Positions 1 to 5,063 of a stretch of 7,402 nt of DNA are shown here, in pieces. A model generated the notes under the pieces. It was not told the origin of the DNA and made no database searches. It was given only the letters and a program-made list of their open reading frames with translations. The stretch is from Chitinophagales bacterium (GTDB lineage Bacteria; Bacteroidota; Bacteroidia; Chitinophagales; Chitinophagaceae). Each line of letters begins with the position of its first letter. The stretch's first letter is position 1. The position numbers were made by a program, and so were the translations under genes. The stretch is taken from assembly GCA_025355935.1 (NCBI GenBank), contig JANXYS010000456.1, positions 1-7,402 on the forward strand, read 5' to 3'.

Positions 1-110
1 GAATCAAGTAGCAGCGCAAACTATTAATATTCCCTAATCGTTATTTTGCAAAAGGGGCATTTTAAACTTTAGTAACTTAAAATGAATAACTAAGAGTAAT
101 ACGCAAAATG

Positions 111-130
111 TGTTTCCAGATTGGAAAACA
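111..130 (-). terminator. Weak stem-loop downstream of the small thioredoxin
   Basis: TTTCCA (113-118), loop GAT, and TGGAAA (122-127) pair perfectly; two further pairs form if base 128 is bulged. It lies about 15 bases past the thioredoxin stop codon on the minus strand. It lacks a proper T-run, so it is at best a weak terminator or a processing structure. Nothing else in 1-144 could be assigned. Confidence 0.25.
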
Positions 131-144
131 ATTGTTATCGATCA

Positions 145-441
145 TTAACGGGCGTACTGTTTTATAAGATTTACAAGTTCAGGCTTCTGGATAACGCCGC
201 TTTGGCGCCATAAGATTTTGCCCTTTCGAAAAATGATCAGCGTTGGAACACTTTGAACCTGGTATGCAGTTGCAGCTGCCGGATTTTTATCAATATCGAC
301 CTTGATAATGCTTGCCTGTTCCCCAATTTCTTTTTTTACATTGCTGAGTATGGGCGCCATTACTTTACATGGACCACACCACTCAGCAGAGAAATCGACG
401 AGGACTGGCTTGTCAGATTGGATGATCTCGTTTAAAGTCAT
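145..441 (-). CDS. Thioredoxin (small, cytoplasmic type)
   Basis: A 98-residue single-domain thioredoxin, expected to reduce protein disulfides in the cytoplasm. The active site WCGPC is at residues 21-25, after a predicted strand (VLVDFSAE) and before a helix. The cis-proline motif SVPT is at 64-67 (Pro66), and the acidic DIDKNP segment at 49-54 matches the thioredoxin fold order. No signal peptide or membrane segment is visible. The length is slightly short of the usual 105-110 residues because the N-terminal strand and helix are abbreviated. The start is ATG at 441, with no other plausible start nearby. It lies 111 bases downstream of the DUF3570 gene on the same strand, so it may be the last gene of the redox operon or have its own promoter; no convincing promoter was found. 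The fold assignment is very safe. Its partner is inferred only from position. Confidence 0.93.
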   Translation of the reverse strand: MTLNEIIQSDKPVLVDFSAEWCGPCKVMAPILSNVKKEIGEQASIIKVDIDKNPAAATAYQVQSVPTLIIFRKGKILWRQSGVIQKPELVNLIKQYAR

Positions 442-552
442 AATAGTGTTTACAACTATCCTTCAAATCCTATACCCCTTTCGTAATCATCCCGAATAAC
501 TGGCATGCTAAATTGATGGAATCACTTGCAGTTTCATTTCTCTTACAAGGCG

Positions 553-1743
553 TTATTTAAATGTAAGATTCATTGAAATAATGTTAGCGTTGAAATTTAT
601 ATTTTTCACGTAGTGCCCATACCGGATCTCGAGATTACTAAAACGTGGGTTTCCAAATAAGCCTTTCGGTGGCGCAAAGCGGAAACCGGCACCAAAGAAA
701 TTACTATAGAATGCAGACTGGTCATAATTGCTGGTATGATAAAGGGTTTTCGCTGTGTGCAGCTTATAGGCAGCAAAATAATTTGATGCCGTTTGGCTAT
801 AAAACCTGTAAAATGGGCTGATTGAAAAAAAGGAGGTAACCTTCACCGGCACTTCCAAATCAAGAGTGTGAGCTATGATGCCCCAGTTGTCAGTATAGAA
901 CCGGTAATACGTTTTTACGATAAATCGATCGCCGGCAAAGTAGCTTGCCCTTAACCCAAGAGGGATTTTAATTCGGCTCGAAGGCAGATTCTCCTGGTGT
1001 ACAGATCCGTCTGAAAAATATACCCGATGAAATGGCAGGCTCAGGTAGCCATTTTGTTGTACAGCATCCGCGAGTAGCATCACCTGCAACCTCTCGTTAA
1101 TTATCTGCGAATATGAAAACGATGCTGCGTAGGTGTTACGGGCCGACGTTGGATAATTTCGCTGAGTTGCATTTCCATAGGTGCGAAGCTCAACCGGTAA
1201 AATAATTTTAAGCCGGTCCAGGTAAGTTTGGAATTTTGCTGTGAACTCGCCATTTTTATTATTACTTTTCTTTGCAAAGCTTAGGTTTCCGCCAAAAGAT
1301 TGATAATCATATTCGGATGACGACGAAAGTGCGCCCCCGATAGTAGTTCCTTTTTGTTCATTTACCCGGCTCCAGCTAAAGGTTGGATAAAAGCGGGTCT
1401 CAGCATGTGATGCCGATGAGTTGGCACTTAAGTCCACCTTATCTGACGAGGCGGAAGTATAGTGATCCACGCCCAGCTCAATACCAAAATTATTCTTACG
1501 TAATTTTTTATCATACCTGGTAAGTTTTACGTCAAATACGTTTGCAATATCCGCAAGCTTCTGCGAACCTATACCACCGGTAACTGCAGCATTATTTCCA
1601 TCCTGCTTATAATAACTTGAAACAAGATTAATTTCTTCCAGCTTTAGCTTTCTGCTCTTGAAACCTGAGCTATCGGCTGGCGCCTGGGCACTTCCGTAAA
1701 GTATAGAAAATATAGCCGCAGCAGTAAAAAGAATTCTTTTCAT
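553..1743 (-). CDS. DUF3570 family protein, predicted outer-membrane beta-barrel
   Basis: A 396-residue exported protein. Residues 1-21 form a signal peptide (charged MKR, hydrophobic core, GSAQA before the likely cut). The mature part is rich in Tyr, Phe, Ser and Asn in alternating patterns, with many short strand-like stretches ending in aromatic residues, and it closes on a strand ending NLTFK. This is typical of an outer-membrane barrel. The length (about 400) and the position directly after a DUF4266 gene match the DUF3570 family, whose function is unknown. The gene begins 42 bases after the DUF4266 stop on the same strand, with ApbE and a thioredoxin-like gene before that, so it is very likely cotranscribed. 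A reasonable inference is that it is the outer-membrane partner (pore or anchor) of the DUF4266 lipoprotein. The family call rests on pattern recognition plus neighbourhood, not on a profile search. Confidence 0.85.
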   Translation of the reverse strand: MKRILFTAAAIFSILYGSAQAPADSSGFKSRKLKLEEINLVSSYYKQDGNNAAVTGGIGSQKLADIANVFDVKLTRYDKKLRKNNFGIELGVDHYTSASSDKVDLSANSSASHAETRFYPTFSWSRVNEQKGTTIGGALSSSSEYDYQSFGGNLSFAKKSNNKNGEFTAKFQTYLDRLKIILPVELRTYGNATQRNYPTSARNTYAASFSYSQIINERLQVMLLADAVQQNGYLSLPFHRVYFSDGSVHQENLPSSRIKIPLGLRASYFAGDRFIVKTYYRFYTDNWGIIAHTLDLEVPVKVTSFFSISPFYRFYSQTASNYFAAYKLHTAKTLYHTSNYDQSAFYSNFFGAGFRFAPPKGLFGNPRFSNLEIRYGHYVKNINFNANIISMNLTFK

Positions 1744-1785
1744 TAGGTTCGTTTAGGTAAGCCTGTTAGTAAAAAATTACAACCA

Positions 1786-2019
1786 TTAGTTGCAGCCACA
1801 ACCGCCGCCGCTTTTTCCAGAATTGGCACCAGATGCACCTTCACGGTATCCCTGGAAACTTAGTTCTGATTTTTCAATCTTCCTGTTCCCCAGGATCATT
1901 TCAGAATCATTCAGTTTATTTTTCTGGTATTCTTTGACGGTTGTACAACTTCCGAAAATAAGAGTGGCGATCGTAAGTACTGACCCTATGCAAACATTTT
2001 TAAACGGACTTATTTTCAT
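1786..2019 (-). CDS. DUF4266 small lipoprotein with C-terminal CGCN
   Basis: A 77-residue protein. Residues 1-24 form a signal peptide ending in a lipobox-like FGSC, with Cys25 the likely lipidated residue, leaving a mature part of about 53 residues. A short conserved-looking segment (VKEYQKNKLNDSEM, 28-41) is followed by REGASGANSGK (59-69) and the tail GGGCGCN (71-77), with Cys74 and Cys76. The VKxY...M segment and the glycine-rich CGCN tail are as I remember the DUF4266 family. Its ATG shares an ATGA with the ApbE stop codon, so the two are translationally coupled. It sits between ApbE and the DUF3570 barrel. I infer a periplasm-facing lipoprotein. The REGAS segment is a possible, imperfect ApbE acceptor site, and the CxC tail could be a metal site or a thioredoxin-reducible disulfide. 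Molecular function is unknown. Confidence 0.85.
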   Translation of the reverse strand: MKISPFKNVCIGSVLTIATLIFGSCTTVKEYQKNKLNDSEMILGNRKIEKSELSFQGYREGASGANSGKSGGGCGCN

Positions 2020-2969
2020 TGTAGGTTAATATTTTTCGATGTATAAATTTTGTTGAAATCATCAATGATGATACATCCCAGGTGATCGATCTGGTTAATC
2101 AAATCGATCCCTGCATGGATACCCATGATGGTTACCGGCGTTGCCATGGCATCGGCGATCTCGGCATTCGGACTTATGACCGTTACGCTTTTAATACCGG
2201 TAACGGGTAAGCCCGTTTTCGGGTTGATTGTATGAGAGTATTTTTTTTCATTTATAATTACGAATTTCTCGTAATTACCAGATGTAGCAACGGCCATGTC
2301 AGTGATATTCATATAGGAGAAAGGCAGGTTGGAACTGTTTGGATTTGCGATGCCGATGGTCCAGGGTTTACCGCTTGGCTGAGTGCCCCATGCGGTTAGA
2401 TCTCCGGACGCATTCACAATTCCATGCTCAACCCCCGACTCCTTGAGAAGGTTTTTCGCCATCTCGGCTGCATACCCTTTCCCAATTCCGCCAAACCCGA
2501 TACGCATTCCTTTTTCTTTCAGCATTATCGTACATTTCTCGCGGTCGAGAATGACGTTTTTGTAATTTATCAACCTTACCATTTCTTTCGCGGTCAACGG
2601 ATCCGGCAGTGCTTTCAGTTCCTGGTCAAAATTCCAAAGTTTTTTATCAATCGACCCGTAGGTTATGTCAAAGGCGCCATCAGTGATAGACGAAATCTTC
2701 AGGGATCTTTGTACGAGGTCAAATACTTCCCGGTCTACAATAACCGGTTGAATACCTGCGTTGGCATTTATAGCATAGGTCTGACTAGTATCCCGATAAG
2801 TTGTCAGCAGGGCTTCGATCCGCTTAATTTCAGTAACTGCGACGTCAATCATTGCCGCGGCCCAGCTTTCATTTTCACCAACTAATGTAAATTCAAAAGA
2901 GTTGCCCATAAGGCGTTCAGATCTTCTGAATTGCCGGATTTCTTTAGACGAACTATTTTGATGCTTCAC
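2016..2969 (-). CDS. apbE: FAD:protein FMN transferase (ApbE family)
   Basis: ApbE enzymes transfer FMN from FAD to a Ser/Thr of a target protein in a Mg-dependent reaction. The 317-residue protein shows the family's motifs in order: MGNSFEF (21-27), GAFDITYG (98-105), GFGGIGKGYAAE (158-169, the FAD/Mg loop), VNASGDLTAWG (185-195), SGNYEKF (230-236), YSHTINPKTGLPV (244-256) and DAMAT (273-277). All key positions look intact. The start is GTG at 2969: an in-frame stop lies at 2979-2981 and the next ATG falls inside the MGNSF motif. The gene overlaps the upstream thioredoxin-like gene by 17 bases and the DUF4266 gene by 4. Unlike many ApbEs it has no signal peptide or lipobox; residues 1-20 are hydrophilic. 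It therefore appears cytoplasmic, which is odd beside exported neighbours. No classical ApbE substrate is encoded in the window. Confidence 0.95.
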   Translation of the reverse strand: MKHQNSSSKEIRQFRRSERLMGNSFEFTLVGENESWAAAMIDVAVTEIKRIEALLTTYRDTSQTYAINANAGIQPVIVDREVFDLVQRSLKISSITDGAFDITYGSIDKKLWNFDQELKALPDPLTAKEMVRLINYKNVILDREKCTIMLKEKGMRIGFGGIGKGYAAEMAKNLLKESGVEHGIVNASGDLTAWGTQPSGKPWTIGIANPNSSNLPFSYMNITDMAVATSGNYEKFVIINEKKYSHTINPKTGLPVTGIKSVTVISPNAEIADAMATPVTIMGIHAGIDLINQIDHLGCIIIDDFNKIYTSKNINLQ

Positions 2970-3414
2970 AGATAGCCTTTACTTTTTGCGTAAATGAGAT
3001 TGAGTCCATATCTGGTAATCCTTCCCATCTTTTAACGATCCTGCCATTTTCGTCTATTAGCAGCGTTAGAGGAAATATCCCTGTTGGGTTAAATTTATCC
3101 GCGAGCAGATTATTTTGTTTTTTTTGACCTGAGTTTAATTGGTTTTTTTTCGCCCGTGGAAAATCAGCATTTAAAAGTACTAATGAACTATCAGCCATTT
3201 TCGAAAAAATACCGGTGCTGAAAATTTCACGTTTCATGCGCAGGCATGGCCCGCACCAATCAGATCCGGAAAAGTTTAGCAGGATTAATTGATGCCTGGC
3301 GGCAGCAGTTTTTCGGGCTGTTTCATAATCAGGCTGCCAGGTAGTAAACGACATAAATGTAACCGCTGAAAAAGTCAGCATTAAAAGAAATTTATATCTG
3401 GAGATTTTGCTCAT
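2953..3414 (-). CDS. Exported or membrane-anchored thioredoxin-like protein
   Basis: A 153-residue thioredoxin-fold protein. Residues 1-6 are basic and 8-23 form a hydrophobic segment (FLLMLTFSAVTFMSF) that acts as a signal peptide or anchor; there is no lipobox cysteine. The active site SGSDWCGPC is at 49-57 (Cys54, Cys57), followed by LRMKREIF. This resembles the Thioredoxin_7/DsbD-C-like group, which shares FxGSDWCxxC and a Phe a few residues on. The cis-proline motif GIFP is at 112-115, and TLLIDENGRIVKRWEG follows as the last strand pair. It probably acts in the periplasm as a disulfide reductase. It is the first gene of the ApbE operon, with a 17-base overlap into apbE. A plausible target is the Cys-x-Cys tail of the DUF4266 lipoprotein (inference). 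The start is ATG at 3414, which supplies the whole signal sequence. Confidence 0.9.
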   Translation of the reverse strand: MSKISRYKFLLMLTFSAVTFMSFTTWQPDYETARKTAAARHQLILLNFSGSDWCGPCLRMKREIFSTGIFSKMADSSLVLLNADFPRAKKNQLNSGQKKQNNLLADKFNPTGIFPLTLLIDENGRIVKRWEGLPDMDSISFTQKVKAICEASK

Positions 3415-3454
3415 ATTTAAAAATAATGCTTTCCTGCATCGCGCTGACTAAAGC

Positions 3455-3462
3455 CAACTATA
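3455..3462 (-). promoter_or_regulatory. Weak candidate -7 element of the ApbE operon
   Basis: On the minus strand this reads TATAGTTG, one mismatch from the Bacteroidetes -7 consensus TAnnTTTG, about 40 bases before the ATG of the thioredoxin-like gene. No clear TTTG at -33 is seen. Position and partial match are the only support. Confidence 0.2.
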
Positions 3463-3481
3463 TTTACCTTTCTTTAACTTA

Positions 3482-3514
3482 CCGGAGGTATAAACGGATT
3501 ACCAACAACTCCGG
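3482..3514. repeat. Inverted repeat CCGGAG-N21-CTCCGG
   Basis: Perfect 6-base arms at 3482-3487 and 3509-3514, separated by 21 bases. They lie in the gap between the unknown gene (ends 3599) and the redox operon (starts 3414), just upstream of the weak -7 candidate. It could be an operator for the operon. It lacks a T-run, so it is a poor terminator. A 6-base match can occur by chance. Confidence 0.25.
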
Positions 3515-3598
3515 ATGTATATTCGACGAATGCAAAAAATGGGTTGCCTGAATGTCAACTATTTCCTGGAGTGAAATAATCCAATGATTGCAGCTGAT

Positions 3599-4099
3599 TT
3601 AAATCGCTGACATTATCGGTTCCAAACTTTTTATATCCCTGCCGTTTTTTAACCTGGTAATGGCTGGAATTTCAATAGCATCCAACAATTCTTCCTCAAG
3701 GATGCTGGCAAAGGTTTCAAAGTATAAAATTGCATGATCTTTACTGTTTCGTTTAAGCCAGCGATGCCCACCCGGTAGCCGTTTCAAAACAACAGGGCTT
3801 GATAAATACTCAACATGATGAATATCTGTGGAATTGAGTCCTATAGCCTCAAGCTTTAAAAAAATAAGCGCGAGAGGTGCATTGGTAACAGGACAAAACT
3901 CGCGCGCAAGTTCTGTCCACTCACCGGTCGATTGTTGGGCATGGCGCAGAATTTCCTCTTTTGAGAACTGGGTTACTGATTGTACAAGATTTCCGCAGTT
4001 ACAGGCGCCGTGATGGCCCCAGGAATGATAAGCGCCATTTTTTAAATTTAAAGCTGTACTGCGTAGTGCCTCTATAAGCTCAAATGTAGCCTTTGCCAT
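3599..4099 (-). CDS. Conserved-looking protein of unknown function with HHGACNCG motif
   Basis: I do not recognise a named family. With the start at 4099 it has 166 residues, beginning MAKATFELIEALRSTA. The most striking part is SWGHHGACNCGNLVQ (about 26-40): His29, His30, Cys33 and Cys35 could bind a metal, with Cys69 (EFCPVT) and His94/His95 (TDIHHVEYL) as possible extra ligands. A LPGGHRWLKRNSKDHAILYF segment (107-126) follows, then an acidic helix. There is no signal peptide, so it should be cytoplasmic. The same frame stays open to an ATG at 4243, but that extension would cross a strong stem-loop (4177-4205) and a promoter-like TAACTTTG (4127-4134), and its residues look non-coding, so 4099 is preferred. 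It lies downstream of the SDR on the same strand but is separated from it by the terminator, so it is probably transcribed on its own. Confidence 0.75.
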   Translation of the reverse strand: MAKATFELIEALRSTALNLKNGAYHSWGHHGACNCGNLVQSVTQFSKEEILRHAQQSTGEWTELAREFCPVTNAPLALIFLKLEAIGLNSTDIHHVEYLSSPVVLKRLPGGHRWLKRNSKDHAILYFETFASILEEELLDAIEIPAITRLKNGRDIKSLEPIMSAI

Positions 4100-4126
4100 A
4101 CTCGGAGTTTTTCTTATAACACCGGC

Positions 4127-4134
4127 CAAAGTTA
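4127..4134 (-). promoter_or_regulatory. Candidate -7 promoter element for the HHGACNCG gene
   Basis: The minus strand reads TAACTTTG, an exact match to the Bacteroidetes -7 consensus TAnnTTTG, about 27 bases before the ATG at 4099. No good TTTG was found at the expected -33 spacing, so this is half a promoter. If real, the transcript would start near 4120, which excludes any start upstream of that point. Confidence 0.35.
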
Positions 4135-4176
4135 TTTGTTTGATCTGCCGGTATTTTACAGGGAGTATAATAGCAA

Positions 4177-4205
4177 AAAAAATCTGCATGGCGTGCAGAT
4201 TTTTT
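4177..4205 (-). terminator. Intrinsic terminator-like hairpin downstream of the SDR gene
   Basis: A perfect 12-base stem: AAAAAATCTGCA (4177-4188), loop TGGCG, and TGCAGATTTTTT (4194-4205). Read on the minus strand, the TCTGCA/TGCAGA core is followed by a run of eight T, as expected for the SDR transcript, whose stop codon is about 77 bases upstream. The opposite reading also ends in six T, so it could work in both directions. The core has only six pairs, three of them G-C, so its strength is moderate. Confidence 0.6.
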
Positions 4206-4255
4206 ACAAAACTATCAATCAAAAACGGGTATAAATATTTCAAACGAATTTATTA

Positions 4256-4272
4256 AATATTATGATAATATT
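4256..4272. repeat. AT-only inverted repeat just after the SDR stop
   Basis: Perfect 8-base arms AATATTAT / ATAATATT around a single central G, starting about 10 bases beyond the SDR stop codon. It is made only of A and T apart from the centre, so it may be simple AT-rich spacer sequence rather than a site. Confidence 0.2.
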
Positions 4273-4282
4273 CAATAAATTT

Positions 4283-4996
4283 TTAGATAGCCTGGTGATT
4301 AAATGGTTGAAGTACCATTTCGCTTACTACAGCACTCCTTGGTTGCTGGCATAAAAACCAAATAGCACGTCCGGCTTCTTCTGCACTAATCATTTTTTCT
4401 CGCTGTACTTTTAAATCAATTGTATCCCAGAACGCTGAGTCAACACCGCCCAAAAAGATATTGGTGATCCGTATCTCTGTCCGTTTTATTTCTTCCCTGA
4501 TGCTTTGCATCATGCCTGTTAGACCGTATTTGCTTGCGCTATATGCAGCTGCACCTGCCATGGGTACTTTCCCTAAAACCCCCGGAATGTTAATGATCAA
4601 TCCTTTTTTATCTTCCTTCATCCCGGGCAATACCGCCTTCACCAGGTAGAACGCACCGATAAGGTTTGTTTGTATAGTCTTTTCAAAATCAGCGTTACTT
4701 AGGTTATCCATTGATTTAATAACACCAACACCAGTAGCATTTATCAGGATGTCTATTTTCCCGGACAGGAGCACAGAGGCAACAGCCGCATTAACCGACG
4801 CAGCATCACAAATATCCATTTCTATAGCTCGTGAGATGGGGATGCCGTTATCACTGGCAATAGTATTTAGTTTTGAAACATTTCTGCCAGCCAGGAACAG
4901 TTCTGCTCCACTTTGTTTAAGCAATTTAACGGTGTATGCGCCAATTCCTCCTGATGCGCCGGCAATGAACACCCGCTTTCCCTGTAAATTTTCCAT
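4283..4996 (-). CDS. SDR family NAD(P)-dependent oxidoreductase (atypical active site)
   Basis: A 237-residue classical-length short-chain dehydrogenase/reductase. The Rossmann dinucleotide motif GASGGIG is at 13-19 and AGRN follows at 36-39, where an Arg after the second strand suggests NADP preference (inference). DICD is at 61-64, NATGVG (the NNAG position) at 86-91, a helix-4 Asn (Asn111) precedes LIGAFYLV, and the YxxxK pair is Tyr152/Lys156 in AYSASKYG. The usual catalytic serine of the NISS motif is missing: the sequence reads NIPGVLG (136-142), giving Pro138-Gly139. The codons CCG and GGG are unambiguous, so this is not a single-base error. The substrate is unknown. The gene is divergent from the photolyase, with 67 bases between starts; SDRs are, as I recall, often found beside DPRP-type photolyases in Bacteroidota. 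Cytoplasmic, with no signal peptide. Confidence 0.92.
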   Translation of the reverse strand: MENLQGKRVFIAGASGGIGAYTVKLLKQSGAELFLAGRNVSKLNTIASDNGIPISRAIEMDICDAASVNAAVASVLLSGKIDILINATGVGVIKSMDNLSNADFEKTIQTNLIGAFYLVKAVLPGMKEDKKGLIINIPGVLGKVPMAGAAAYSASKYGLTGMMQSIREEIKRTEIRITNIFLGGVDSAFWDTIDLKVQREKMISAEEAGRAIWFLCQQPRSAVVSEMVLQPFNHQAI

Positions 4997-5004
4997 CCTT
5001 GTAT

Positions 5005-5037
5005 TTTGGAATACTAAACAAATGGCGCATCATTTTG
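5005..5037 (+). promoter_or_regulatory. Candidate Bacteroidetes-type promoter of the photolyase operon
   Basis: TTTG at 5005-5008 and TCATTTTG at 5030-5037 are separated by 21 bases. This fits the TTTG-N19-23-TAnnTTTG pattern with one mismatch. The predicted transcript start is near 5044, about 20 bases before the photolyase ATG at 5064. It lies in the 67-base divergent gap with the SDR, so any regulator bound here could act on both genes. Confidence 0.35.
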
Positions 5038-5063
5038 TTTGGTAACTGAAAGAAGTTATCAGG

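Noticed and set aside
41..56. Short palindrome TTTTGCAAAA near the left edge
   Set aside because: Ten bases of simple AT-rich symmetry with no gene to control nearby on either strand; expected by chance.
1790..2029. Plus-strand frame opposite the DUF4266 gene
   Set aside because: The minus strand has signal peptide, lipobox, family tail and ATGA coupling; the opposite frame is proline-rich by reverse complement of the glycine-rich tail.
2424..2885. A 153-codon plus-strand open frame opposite apbE
   Set aside because: It lies antisense to a gene with every ApbE motif, and its product has no recognisable pattern; it is a shadow of the real gene.
4749..5045. Plus-strand open frame of 98 codons running from the SDR into the divergent gap
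   Set aside because: It is mostly antisense to the SDR Rossmann region and would end just before the photolyase start; its composition does not look like a protein.
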